A stretch of 64,000 nt of DNA from Pricia antarctica (GTDB taxonomy: Bacteria; Bacteroidota; Bacteroidia; Flavobacteriales; Flavobacteriaceae), in assembly GCF_900101815.1 (NCBI RefSeq), contig NZ_FNAO01000001.1:310001-374000 (forward strand). The letters run 5' to 3'. Numbering within the stretch: position 1 is the first letter of the stretch; each line of letters opens with the position of its first letter. The notes below the pieces were generated by a model. That model had not been told where the DNA came from. It ran no database searches and worked only from the letters and a program-made list of their open reading frames with translations. The position numbers and the translations under genes were made by a program. Positions 8,529-17,296 of this stretch are shown here, piece by piece.

Positions 8529-10826
8529 ATGAAAAAATTAGCTTCCGTCCTATCCCTACTGCTTGTTCTGCTGGCCATTTACTGGAGTTTTCGGGCGTCA
8601 ATGCCAGTTTACAAAAGCGACGCTGCTCTCTCGGACACCTTGTTTTCAACGGATAGAGCCCTTACACATGTAAAAGCGCTTTCCCAAAAGCCGCACGGGG
8701 TGGGTTTTCCGGCACATGAAAAGGTCCGGAAATACCTAATTGACGAATTGAAGAAAATGGGGTTGAAAACTTCGACCCAAGAAGGGTACTCCCTCGGAAA
8801 AGGCACCAACCTTAGCAAGGCAAAAAACATTTTGGCCCGAATCGAAGGTACCGGTAACGGCAAAGCCTTGTTATTGCTTTCGCATTACGATAGCAGTCCG
8901 CATTCTTCCCTCGGCGCTAGCGATGCGGGTAGCGGGGTCGCTACTATATTGGAGAGTGTGCGGGCATTTCTTTCCACAGGCAAACAACCAAAAAACGACA
9001 TCATCATCCTAATTTCAGATGCGGAAGAACTAGGGCTGAACGGCGCACAGCTATTTGTCGACAAACATCCGTGGGCCAAGGATGTCGGTCTGGTCTTGAA
9101 TTTTGAAGCCCGGGGCAGCGGTGGCCCGAGCTATGCCTTTATCGAAACAAATCGCGGCAACCAAAACCTATTGCTGGAATTTATTGAAGCGCATCCCGAA
9201 TATCCGATGGCGAACTCGCTGTACTACAGTATCTATAAAATGCTGCCCAATGATACCGATCTGACCGTTTTTCGTGAAAATAGGGATATCGATGGCTTTA
9301 ATTTTGCCTTTATCGACGATCACTACGACTATCATACCGCCCAGGATGCTTACGAACGGCTCGACAAAAACACCTTGGCCCACCAAGGAAGCTATCTGAT
9401 GCCTTTACTCCACCACTTTGTGAATGCCGATTTGAACCACCTAAAAAGTCTGAACGATTTTGTGTATTTCAACATGCCGTTTTTTGGTATGGTTTCCTAC
9501 CCATTTGAATGGATATGGCCGATGTTCGGGCTGGCCGTCATCTCGTTTATAGTCCTTATTATATATGGGTTCCGGCGACAAACTTTGAAGGTCCGCGGTA
9601 TTTTGGGCGGGTTTCTTCCGCTTCTGATCACCTTGGCCATCAATGGAATCGTGGGGTTTTACACATGGCCGATGCTTAAATCGATGTACCCAGGGTACCA
9701 AGACATACTGCATGGCTTTACTTATAATGGCCACACCTATATTGCCGCTTTCGTACTGTTCGCAGTATCGGTCTGCTTCGGAACCTACTACAATTTCCGA
9801 AGAATAGCCGTCGCCGATCTATTGGTAGCACCCCTGTTACTTTGGATTGTATTGTGTGGACTATTGGCCGTTTACTTAGAAGGCGCAAGCTTTTTCATAG
9901 TACCCGTATTCGGCCTATTGGCCGCGTGGTACGTCGCCATGGACCAAAAACGACCGAGCCTGTTTTTGATGGTTTTTTTGGCACTTCCCGCTATATGGCT
10001 CTACAGCCCTTTGATTGTTGGGTTTACCGTCGGGCTCGGCCTAAAAATGCTAGTAGCCTCTACCCTATTGACCACCTTGACCTTTTTTCTATTGCTTCCC
10101 GTTTTCGGATTTTATAGGAACAAAAAATCCCTCGCCTATATCGGTTTGGTTCTTTTCTTTGGATATTTTGTTTCCGCCCATTTTAATTCCGGTTTCGATG
10201 CCGATACCGCCAAACCCAGTAGTCTTGTCTATATTATAAATGAGGATGCCAATTCAGCGCAATGGGCGACCTACGACCAAGTCTTGATTGATTGGAACAA
10301 CGCATTTTTGGGAAAGGAAAAGCAGTCGGCGGAAACAGGAAGTCTTCCTATCTTGAGTAGCAAATATAATTTAGGATTCAGTTACGTGGCCGATGCCGAA
10401 ATGAAGGGAATCAAAGGCCCATCCCTAGAAAAAAAAAGGGATACGATTATCGGAGAGGAGCGTCTGCTTGAAATACGGATAGTTCCGCAGCGAAACGTCA
10501 ATCGCCTCGAGATATTTACGAACAATTCGCCTATTATTTCGGCCTCGGTAAACGGCCTACCGCTCTCTTCCTATGATCTGCCGAACAAAAACACCCATAG
10601 ATTGGTTACCCATTACATCAGCGACAATGATGCTACGGAGCTGCGATTGACCATTCCCAAAACAGAAAGACTGGTCCTTACCTTTAATGAAGCGTCCAAC
10701 GACCTTTTACAGCATCCGTTTTTTGAGGTTCCTCAGCGGCCGGCGAACAGTATCCCGATGCCGTTTGTGCTGAACGATGCGATTATAACGGTCAAAACCT
10801 TGGTATTTGACATCGGGGAAGAGTAA
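8529..10826 (+). CDS. Membrane M28-family metallopeptidase with multi-span C-terminal region
   Basis: 765 residues. An N-terminal anchor (LASVLSLLLVLLAIYWSF) leads into an M28 domain (about residues 40-310) with HYDSSPHSSLGASDAGSG, the SDAEELGLNGA glutamates, NFEARGSGGPS and HYDYHTAQDAYERLD. About eight membrane spans follow (about 325-590), then a beta-rich exported domain (about 600-765). This order matches the Fxna/ERMP1-like peptidases found in eukaryotic ER and in many Bacteroidota. The peptidase domain probably faces the periplasm. Substrate unknown. Confidence 0.85.
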   Translation: MKKLASVLSLLLVLLAIYWSFRASMPVYKSDAALSDTLFSTDRALTHVKALSQKPHGVGFPAHEKVRKYLIDELKKMGLKTSTQEGYSLGKGTNLSKAKNILARIEGTGNGKALLLLSHYDSSPHSSLGASDAGSGVATILESVRAFLSTGKQPKNDIIILISDAEELGLNGAQLFVDKHPWAKDVGLVLNFEARGSGGPSYAFIETNRGNQNLLLEFIEAHPEYPMANSLYYSIYKMLPNDTDLTVFRENRDIDGFNFAFIDDHYDYHTAQDAYERLDKNTLAHQGSYLMPLLHHFVNADLNHLKSLNDFVYFNMPFFGMVSYPFEWIWPMFGLAVISFIVLIIYGFRRQTLKVRGILGGFLPLLITLAINGIVGFYTWPMLKSMYPGYQDILHGFTYNGHTYIAAFVLFAVSVCFGTYYNFRRIAVADLLVAPLLLWIVLCGLLAVYLEGASFFIVPVFGLLAAWYVAMDQKRPSLFLMVFLALPAIWLYSPLIVGFTVGLGLKMLVASTLLTTLTFFLLLPVFGFYRNKKSLAYIGLVLFFGYFVSAHFNSGFDADTAKPSSLVYIINEDANSAQWATYDQVLIDWNNAFLGKEKQSAETGSLPILSSKYNLGFSYVADAEMKGIKGPSLEKKRDTIIGEERLLEIRIVPQRNVNRLEIFTNNSPIISASVNGLPLSSYDLPNKNTHRLVTHYISDNDATELRLTIPKTERLVLTFNEASNDLLQHPFFEVPQRPANSIPMPFVLNDAIITVKTLVFDIGEE

Positions 10827-10906
10827 GATTTAGCGTTGGGTGCCCGGTAAAAATACAAACTGATCGAAAAACGAAATGATATTCTAAAATACAAACAGGG
10901 CAATAT

Positions 10907-11710
10907 ATGACGAACACAATAGCCATTATGGGCTGCGGATGGCTGGGGCTGCCTTTGGCCAAGGTTTTGATAGCGGATGGATGCCAAATTCACGGCAGTA
11001 CGACATCCAAAGAAAAAATGGGAAAGTTGGCAGCTGCAAGTATCCATCCTTTTTTGATCTTGCTTTCAGAGGAGGGTATCGAAGGGGATATCGAAGGCTT
11101 TCTATCCAATGTGGATGCACTGGTCATCAACGTTCCGCCCAAACTGAGGGGCGGCCATAAAGAAAACTACGTCAAAAAGATGCAACTGCTATATGAGGCA
11201 ATAAAGGCATCGACAGTAAAAAAAGTCATTTTCGTGAGCAGCACCTCAGTGTATGGGGATATCGATGGCGAGGTGACGGAAGAGACTACACCCGAACCTG
11301 TAACGGAATCGGGCAAACAGCTTGTTGTTTCCGAGGATATCTTCCGGAACGACTCTTCGCTCATGGCTACCATAATCCGATTTGGCGGATTGATAGGTCC
11401 GGACAGACATCCTGTAAGGATGCTTTCCGGAAGAAAAAATCTATCCAACGGGAACGCCCCGGTCAATCTTATCCAATTGGACGATTGTATCACGATCATC
11501 ACCGAAATTCTGCAAAAGAATTGGTGGGGCGAAACCTTTAACGGGGTCTATCCGTACCATCCGACGAAACAGGAATACTACACTTCAAAAGCCATCGGAA
11601 AAGGATTACAAGCTCCTGATTATAATGCCACTAGCTTAAAAAAAGGTAAGATTGTGTCTTCTTACACACTTACAAATGTTAAGAATTTCGAGTTTACTAC
11701 ACCGTTGTAG
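10907..11710 (+). CDS. NAD(P)-binding SDR family protein (YeeZ-like)
   Basis: 267 residues. A Rossmann start IAIMGCGWLGLPLAKVLIAD, the VKKVIFVSSTSVYGD strand and helix with the catalytic Ser region, and a short C-terminal substrate part. Related proteins are described as NAD(P)-dependent epimerase/dehydratase-like with no firm substrate. It follows the M28 gene by 80 bases on the same strand, possibly the same transcript. Confidence 0.75.
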   Translation: MTNTIAIMGCGWLGLPLAKVLIADGCQIHGSTTSKEKMGKLAAASIHPFLILLSEEGIEGDIEGFLSNVDALVINVPPKLRGGHKENYVKKMQLLYEAIKASTVKKVIFVSSTSVYGDIDGEVTEETTPEPVTESGKQLVVSEDIFRNDSSLMATIIRFGGLIGPDRHPVRMLSGRKNLSNGNAPVNLIQLDDCITIITEILQKNWWGETFNGVYPYHPTKQEYYTSKAIGKGLQAPDYNATSLKKGKIVSSYTLTNVKNFEFTTPL

Positions 11711-11827
11711 TAAACGTACACCACACCTTTTCGCCTTTTTACAACAAAGTCCGCCGATTGTTGTTAACGAAGCCTGTATTTCATCGATTTAGACCTAAAT
11801 TTGGTTATTAGTTTAAAACTCTTTGCC

Positions 11828-12199
11828 ATGGAAAATTCAAGTTTACGGAGGCGGGTTTTGATGGAAATCGAAAACTTGGTCGCCAGTAGTTGTCCGAAGC
11901 AAAAAGTTCCCCAGAAATTTGAAAACTTACATGTAGCGATCTTGAAAAATCACTATAATGCGACGGATGTCATTTTCGATTATCACAGAAAAAGGGTAGT
12001 ATTGGATATCGTAATGGACGATAGGGATTATGATCCGAAAACAATCAACCTCTATATCCCTACCTTGCATGCCAATCTATGGTTCCGGAACCTCTATGAT
12101 TTTTTACAGACCTGTATCGACAGGGATTCGAAAAGCGTGGCGTTTTATGCCGGACTTTTACAATCATACCAAAACAACGGGATGCATCTCGTTGTCTGA
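11828..12199 (+). CDS. Unknown conserved-type small protein
   Basis: 123 residues from ATG 11828 (MENSSLRRRVLMEIENL); the frame is open from a TTG at 11801 but the ATG start gives a normal N-terminus. Mixed alpha/beta, soluble, no signal peptide or metal motif: VIFDYHRKRVVLDIVMDDRD, then NLYIPTLHANLWFRNLYDFL. I do not recognise it. A strong terminator follows 25 bases after the stop, so it closes its transcript. Confidence 0.6.
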   Translation: MENSSLRRRVLMEIENLVASSCPKQKVPQKFENLHVAILKNHYNATDVIFDYHRKRVVLDIVMDDRDYDPKTINLYIPTLHANLWFRNLYDFLQTCIDRDSKSVAFYAGLLQSYQNNGMHLVV

Positions 12200-12224
12200 C
12201 AAGTAACAACCAAACCTACCTATG

Positions 12225-12252
12225 AAAAAGGATGTCTTCGGGCATCCTTTTT
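12225..12252 (+). terminator. Rho-independent terminator with C(TTCG)G loop
   Basis: A 12-bp stem, AAAAAGGATGTC paired with GGCATCCTTTTT, closed by TTCG, with a U-run on the 3' side. Ends the transcript of the small unknown gene before it. Confidence 0.85.
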
Positions 12253-12429
12253 CTATGGTTATCCAAGTAGATTTGGTATAATACCGGTATGTGCTTTTAA
12301 TCATTGTTCTTGCCCCTGCTCTCTTACTAGAAACAATATACAGCGCCAATCGAAGGTGGTTTGCTATCCTCTCATAAATTCATCTTTCAGTCTTTGAACT
12401 CTTTAACAGATTAACAGCGATAATTATAT

Positions 12430-12437
12430 TAATTTTG
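12430..12437 (+). promoter_or_regulatory. -7 box of the TPR-protein promoter
   Basis: TAATTTTG, an exact TAnnTTTG element, 42 bases before the ATG at 12480. The standard-spaced -33 TTG is not evident. Confidence 0.5.
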
Positions 12438-12479
12438 CGCACCGAAAATAGAAATAGACATCCTATTAAAATCGAACAC

Positions 12480-13268
12480 ATGAAAAAATTAGCAACGCTA
12501 TTACTTTTTAGTATTTTCTTCACCGCGACCGCCCAGACCACTAACGATCTGCAAAAACACTTTGAGGCCTTTTATCAAGAGATGCGTCAACAAGGCGATG
12601 TCGATGGAGTGGTCAATGCGTTGACTCATTTGAACGTACTGTCGCCATCAAAGCAACGCAAAGATACCCTTGCCTATGTTTATGCCAATAATAACCAACA
12701 CTTACAGGCCCTGAACACCATCGGTATCGAGTTGGACTCCTCAGACTCCGATATGGCGGTGCAGGTCAAGGCGATTTCTCTAAAGGCCTTGAACCAGCCC
12801 AAGCGCGCCCTCGAGCAGTTTCAGGAGCTTTTTGATCGACAGCCGAACGTGTATCTGGCCTATGAACTTGCCGACCTTAAGATACAGACTGGCGACAATG
12901 CAGGGGCGGTCACCAACATCGAATATGGCATCACCAATGCCAAAGACGATATGAAATACGCGTTTTACGAACGACAGCAGCCCTACGAAGTACCTCTAAA
13001 AGCGGCCTTTTTACACCTAAAGGCCTTAACGCAATATAATAAGGACAAAGATAATGTTGATGCCGCCATTGCACTCATCGACGAGGCCCTGGCCATCGAC
13101 CCGAATTTTAACTTGGCCAGTCTGAGCAAGCAAGCCTTGGTGGCCCGCAAAAATCCGCCTCCCGCTACCCCAGCTCCCGATTCCGTGAAAACTAAGACGA
13201 AGGTCGAAGAGCCCACCGTTCCTGGAAAAAAAGCGAAGAAAGACAAAAATAAGAAGGATGGGGATTGA
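12480..13268 (+). CDS. Exported TPR protein
   Basis: 262 residues from ATG 12480 with a signal peptide (MKKLATLLLFSIFFTATAQ). Several degenerate TPR helices follow (YVYANNNQHLQALNTIG, AISLKALNQPKRALEQFQEL, AIALIDEALAIDPNFNLASL), then a Pro/Lys-rich tail (PPPATPAPDSVKTK to KKAKKDKNKKDGD). The frame extends 15 residues upstream but that part overlaps the -7 promoter box, so it is unlikely to be translated. TPR proteins of this type are periplasmic scaffolds; the partner is unknown. Confidence 0.75.
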   Translation: MKKLATLLLFSIFFTATAQTTNDLQKHFEAFYQEMRQQGDVDGVVNALTHLNVLSPSKQRKDTLAYVYANNNQHLQALNTIGIELDSSDSDMAVQVKAISLKALNQPKRALEQFQELFDRQPNVYLAYELADLKIQTGDNAGAVTNIEYGITNAKDDMKYAFYERQQPYEVPLKAAFLHLKALTQYNKDKDNVDAAIALIDEALAIDPNFNLASLSKQALVARKNPPPATPAPDSVKTKTKVEEPTVPGKKAKKDKNKKDGD

Positions 13269-13282
13269 GTAAATGAGTAATA

Positions 13283-13299
13283 AAAGGCTCATGGCCTTT
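13283..13299. terminator. Weak hairpin between convergent genes
   Basis: AAAGGC and GCCTTT arms around a five-base loop, placed between two convergent stops. The stem is short, so its use as a terminator is uncertain. Confidence 0.35.
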
Positions 13300-13317
13300 A
13301 TAACTGCCCGCTCCGTT

Positions 13318-13812
13318 TCACTCCTCCAATATCAGATCGGTATCCAAGGTATTGTTCACCACAACGTTGAACTGGTTGCGAAAGGCGTTGTAGGCCTTTA
13401 TCATTTCGACTACGGATTCTTGGGGGTCAATGCGGTAGTAGATATCGCCCTTGACCTTTAAAATATAGGTCTTGAACACTTTTTGACGGCTTTTTACCTG
13501 CGGTTTATCAAACACTTCGGGGTATTTAGACGCTTCTAACGCGTTCTGTTTTTCAATCAAATCCTCGATCGTAAGACTAAGATCATCGCGATTCGCTACA
13601 TTGTAAAGCGCATCAAAACTGGTTTCAAAAACAGTGAATTCGGGCCAATCTTTTAAGATGTCTCGCGCTTTTGAATCAACCTCCAATTTATCAGGCCATT
13701 TTTCGGTGGATAGTTCGTAAGTGGAAGTATCGCTAGAGACCAGGTCCGCTTTCTTATCCTTACACGATGTAAAACCGAAACAAATTAGTATTAAAAGGAT
13801 GAATCTTACCAT
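13318..13812 (-). CDS. Lipoprotein of unknown function
   Basis: 164 residues with a lipoprotein signal (MVRFILLILICFGFTSCKDK). The mature part is acidic, mostly helical, with ILKDWPEFTVFETSFDALYN and a C-terminal FRNQFNVVVNNTLDTDLILE. Probably anchored in the outer or inner membrane facing the periplasm. I do not recognise the family. Divergent from the dehydrogenase gene at 13896 with 83 bases between. Confidence 0.65.
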   Translation of the reverse strand: MVRFILLILICFGFTSCKDKKADLVSSDTSTYELSTEKWPDKLEVDSKARDILKDWPEFTVFETSFDALYNVANRDDLSLTIEDLIEKQNALEASKYPEVFDKPQVKSRQKVFKTYILKVKGDIYYRIDPQESVVEMIKAYNAFRNQFNVVVNNTLDTDLILEE

Positions 13813-13841
13813 AAATCAAAGATATGAATTTTAGGAAACGG

Positions 13842-13849
13842 TATCTTTG
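13842..13849 (+). promoter_or_regulatory. -7 box of the threonine dehydrogenase promoter
   Basis: TATCTTTG, exact Bacteroidota -7 consensus, 46 bases before the ATG at 13896. No clear -33 TTG. Confidence 0.55.
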
Positions 13850-13895
13850 CGCCCCTGAACTTATCTTGGGTTCAAGTTTCATTTAAAGAGATTCC

Positions 13896-14837
13896 ATGCA
13901 AAAATCCATTTTAATAGTGGGTGCCTGCGGCCAGATAGGTACCGAACTGACCTACGCACTAAGAGACAAATACGGGAACGAAAACGTCATCGCCAGCGAC
14001 ATACGCGAAGGCAACGATGATCTGATGGGGTCCGGACCTTTTGAGATACTCGACGCGACCGATTACGATGCCTTGGAAGAGGTGGTCGCCTACTACGAAA
14101 TCGACGAAGTTTATCTGATGGCGGCGATGTTAAGTGCAACGGCGGAGAAATTTCCCATGCGGGCCTGGAACCTTAATATGAATTCCCTATTCAACGTTCT
14201 GAATCTGGGCAAGGAGAAGAAAATCGAGAAAATATTCTGGCCATCGAGCATCGCCGTTTTTGGAATGAATACGCCGAAGTCCGATACGCCTCAAAGCACG
14301 ATTATGGAACCTAGCACGGTATACGGTATCAGCAAACAATCGGGCGAACGCTGGTGCGATTATTACCATCATAAATTCGGTGTAGATGTGCGTAGCGTAC
14401 GTTATCCGGGACTCATCAGTTGGAAGACCAAGCCTGGAGGCGGTACCACTGATTACGCCGTGGAAATTTATCATAAGGCCTTGGCCGAGGCAAAATATAC
14501 TTGCTTCCTAAAAGCAGATACCGCCTTGCCCATGATGTTTATGGACGATGCGATCCGCGCCACTTTGCAAATTATGGATACCGATTACGAAAAAGTAAAG
14601 ATTCGATCCTCGTACAACCTGTCTGCAATGAGTTTTACGCCCTCTGAAATAGCAGAAATTATCAAAAAACATATTCCGGATTTTGAAATTTCTTACGACC
14701 CTGATTTTCGGCAAGCCATCGCCAATTCTTGGCCGAGTAGTATTGATGACTCTAGCGCGCAGTTGGATTGGGGCTGGAAAGCGGAATTTGATTTGGAAAA
14801 AACTACTGAAGAAATGTTGGGGAATTTAAAGAAATAG
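13896..14837 (+). CDS. tdh: L-threonine 3-dehydrogenase, SDR (epimerase-like) type
   Basis: 313 residues. NAD site ILIVGACGQIGTELTYAL, catalytic region PSTVYGISKQSGERW (Tyr and Lys), then SVRYPGLISWKTKPGGGTTD, which is the signature of the UDP-galactose-4-epimerase-like threonine dehydrogenases known from flavobacteria. The reaction is L-threonine + NAD to 2-amino-3-oxobutanoate, the first step of threonine to glycine and acetyl-CoA. No KBL ligase gene is beside it. Own -7 box upstream. Confidence 0.85.
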   Translation: MQKSILIVGACGQIGTELTYALRDKYGNENVIASDIREGNDDLMGSGPFEILDATDYDALEEVVAYYEIDEVYLMAAMLSATAEKFPMRAWNLNMNSLFNVLNLGKEKKIEKIFWPSSIAVFGMNTPKSDTPQSTIMEPSTVYGISKQSGERWCDYYHHKFGVDVRSVRYPGLISWKTKPGGGTTDYAVEIYHKALAEAKYTCFLKADTALPMMFMDDAIRATLQIMDTDYEKVKIRSSYNLSAMSFTPSEIAEIIKKHIPDFEISYDPDFRQAIANSWPSSIDDSSAQLDWGWKAEFDLEKTTEEMLGNLKK

Positions 14838-14863
14838 GATTTATGGGATTTGCCGCGTCATTT

Positions 14864-15409
14864 TCACTTAGAGAATTGGGAATACTTTTGCAAAACTTCC
14901 TCCTGTGTAAGCTTACCAAGAAGGCATTGCTCAACAGGATTGATCAGATAACGCTTGTTCAAAGCTTCCCGTCCTAAAAGCATTCTGTAGTTCATGGTAT
15001 CTCTACTGGCGAGGGTCAGTTTAATTAGATACGTATCCTCACCTAAAGTTAGTGCCGTTCGAATCATCAAACGCTCTTCGGAGGCTCCCATACTGCTCTT
15101 GATCATTTTACTGCGGAGCAACTTGGCCTCACATTTGATCAAGATACTCGAATCATCCTGGATGGGATCAACTTCGAACCGCACCCAATCAACGCCATCT
15201 TTACTGAAAATTTCGATATTGGACGCATGAATAGACGAGGTCTTCGCCCCTGAATCGACCCTTGCCTTGATGGCGGGTATACCCAATTTTTTAAATACAC
15301 ACCATTCGTCACTTCCGATAATCTTTAAATTCTCCAAGCCCTTATCAATTTTCGAATTACCCTTATTTTTCGTCTTTATTCTCTTTTTCCTACAGGCAGG
15401 TGTTTTCAA
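14864..15409 (-). CDS. Retropepsin-like ATP-dependent zinc protease family protein (RimB-like)
   Basis: 181 residues. A basic 30-residue lead, then the aspartic-protease-like core with AIKARVDSGAKTSSIHA (DSG motif) and a second half ending MLLGREAL. The family (PF05618) is named for a putative zinc protease and is often linked to RimK-type ATP-grasp ligases; no rimK is in this window. Its start lies three bases after the stop of the GNAT-nitrilase gene, so it is the last gene of the polyamine operon. Confidence 0.75.
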   Translation of the reverse strand: MKTPACRKKRIKTKNKGNSKIDKGLENLKIIGSDEWCVFKKLGIPAIKARVDSGAKTSSIHASNIEIFSKDGVDWVRFEVDPIQDDSSILIKCEAKLLRSKMIKSSMGASEERLMIRTALTLGEDTYLIKLTLASRDTMNYRMLLGREALNKRYLINPVEQCLLGKLTQEEVLQKYSQFSK

Positions 15410-15412
15410 ACA

Positions 15413-16939
15413 TCACTTCCTCCGCAACTCATAAATATCCGTCCGTCTATCTTTCAAATTGCGTACGGCGCCGAATTGGTTCAGCTCACGCAACAGGTCG
15501 ATATCGACATCGGCTATGAGGATCATTTCGGCATTAGGCGTCGCTTCAGCCTTCACACCATTGGTGGGGAAGGAAAAATCACAAGGTGTGAACACCATCG
15601 ATTGGGCGAATTGTATGTCCATATTATGCACTTTGGGCAGGTTACCTACACTACCGGCTACGGCTACATAACATTCATTTTCGATGGCCCGGGCCTGGGC
15701 GCAGTGATGAACCCTTGAAAATCCGTTTTGGGTATCGGTCAGAAAAGGTACGAAGAGAATGTCCATTCCGTCATCGGCCAAGAGTCTGCTCAACTCCGGA
15801 AACTCTACATCGTAGCAAATAAGAACGCCAATCTTTCCACAATCCGTATCGAACGTTTTCAAACCTTTACCGCCCTGCATGCCCCAGATTTTCGCTTCGT
15901 CGGGGGTAACATGTAATTTTTCGTAGCGTTCTACCGAGCCATCCCTTTTACAGATATGACCGACATTGTAAAGACTTTCGCCCTTCATCTCGGGCATACT
16001 CCCGGTGATGATATTAATGTTATAGGATACCGAAAACTCGGAAAATTTCTGAACGATGGCCTCGGTATGTTTCGCAAGTTCACGAATAGCCTCCGCTTCG
16101 GGCATGTGATTGTTTTCAGCCATCAAAGGTGCGTTGAAAAATTCGGGGAACAAGGCGAAATCGGACCGGTATCCGGAAACGGAATCAATAAAGAACTCCG
16201 CCTGCTGCAAAAGGTCATCCAAATTCTTGTAGGACCGCATCTGCCATTGAATCAATCCCAAACGCACCACCTTTTTCTTGGCGGCCACTTTTTTCGATGG
16301 TTTTTGGTAATAGATATTGTCCCATTCCATCAAGACCGCAAAATCGTTGGAGGCTTCGTCGCCTGCTAGATAGTTCTTTAAAATTTTTGCGGGATGAAAA
16401 TCGTTGTTGATTTGAAAACTAAGTACGGGGTCATGAATTTCTTTCCGCCTTACCTTTTCGATGTACTTTTTGGGTGTTAAGGTATCGGCATATTCATGAT
16501 AATTCGGAATTCTACCGCCGAATGCGATACTCTTCAAATTCAACTTCTCGCAAAGTTCCTTTCGGTAATCGTAGAGCCTTCTTCCCAACCGCAATCCACG
16601 GTATTCCGGCTTAATAAATATATCGATTCCGTAAAGTACGTCACCGTCTTCGGTATGTGTACTGAATGTTTCTTGGCCGGTAATCTCTTGATAGGTATGA
16701 TTGTCTTCGAAGCGGTCGTAGTCGACGATAATAGAAAGGGAGCAGCCTGCCAATTGCCCGTTTACCTTAATGACCGCTTGACCTTCGGGAAACATTTTGA
16801 TCAGTGATTTGATTTGTTTTTCTTCCCAGTAGTTGTCAGGTATATTTTTATAAATCTCTTTCATGGCCGTTTTCAGTTCCTGATAATCCTTCAGGTCTAA
16901 AAACTTCAGTTCAACATTTTCTATATCCTTTGCAATCAT
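15413..16939 (-). CDS. GNAT acetyltransferase-carbon-nitrogen hydrolase fusion
   Basis: 508 residues. The N-terminal GNAT domain (about 1-200) shows the acetyl-CoA loop region PEYRGLRLGRRLYDYRKELC. The C-terminal nitrilase domain (about 225-495) keeps its catalytic triad: Glu in LFPEFFNAP, Lys in YEKLHVTPDE, Cys in GVLICYDVEFPE. The same fusion occurs widely (the YhcX type) without a settled substrate. Nitrilase-fold enzymes include N-carbamoylputrescine amidase and GNAT enzymes include polyamine acetyltransferases, so its place in a polyamine operon suggests a polyamine or N-acylated amine substrate; this is inference. Confidence 0.85.
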   Translation of the reverse strand: MIAKDIENVELKFLDLKDYQELKTAMKEIYKNIPDNYWEEKQIKSLIKMFPEGQAVIKVNGQLAGCSLSIIVDYDRFEDNHTYQEITGQETFSTHTEDGDVLYGIDIFIKPEYRGLRLGRRLYDYRKELCEKLNLKSIAFGGRIPNYHEYADTLTPKKYIEKVRRKEIHDPVLSFQINNDFHPAKILKNYLAGDEASNDFAVLMEWDNIYYQKPSKKVAAKKKVVRLGLIQWQMRSYKNLDDLLQQAEFFIDSVSGYRSDFALFPEFFNAPLMAENNHMPEAEAIRELAKHTEAIVQKFSEFSVSYNINIITGSMPEMKGESLYNVGHICKRDGSVERYEKLHVTPDEAKIWGMQGGKGLKTFDTDCGKIGVLICYDVEFPELSRLLADDGMDILFVPFLTDTQNGFSRVHHCAQARAIENECYVAVAGSVGNLPKVHNMDIQFAQSMVFTPCDFSFPTNGVKAEATPNAEMILIADVDIDLLRELNQFGAVRNLKDRRTDIYELRRK

Positions 16940-16963
16940 ATGGTGTATTTGGTGTTTGAACTA

Positions 16964-17296
16964 TCAGTCCTCATCATCCTCTTCTTCTTCCATGGCCTCT
17001 GGATCTGGCTCCAGGATCGCATCCGGATCGTCGTCTTCAAAATCCTCGTAGTCGTCTTCATCGTAGTTTTCCATGGTGTATTCGAGCTTGGCGCTGATTT
17101 TTACCAGGTATTTGGTATCCTCGGTAAGCACCTCAACGGCCTCGACGCGTTCGCCTTGGGAATTCTTAAAAGTGATGATATTTCTATCGTCATAACCATC
17201 GGGATACCTTTCGACCAAAAGTTTTAGCACTTCTGGCGTCAGTTTTTTGAAGTCGACGATTACACGTTTTAAATTTGTATTGTTCTGTTTACTCAT
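16964..17296 (-). CDS. Small protein with very acidic tail
   Basis: 110 residues. A folded-looking N-terminal half (VIVDFKKLTPEVLKLLVERY, then NIITFKNSQGERVEAVEVL) and a C-terminal third almost entirely Asp/Glu (DEDDYEDFEDDD through EEEEDDED). Start ATG overlaps the stop of the deoxyhypusine-synthase-like gene by four bases. No known function. The acidic tail could bind polyamines or basic proteins, which the operon context makes attractive but does not prove. Confidence 0.7.
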   Translation of the reverse strand: MSKQNNTNLKRVIVDFKKLTPEVLKLLVERYPDGYDDRNIITFKNSQGERVEAVEVLTEDTKYLVKISAKLEYTMENYDEDDYEDFEDDDPDAILEPDPEAMEEEEDDED

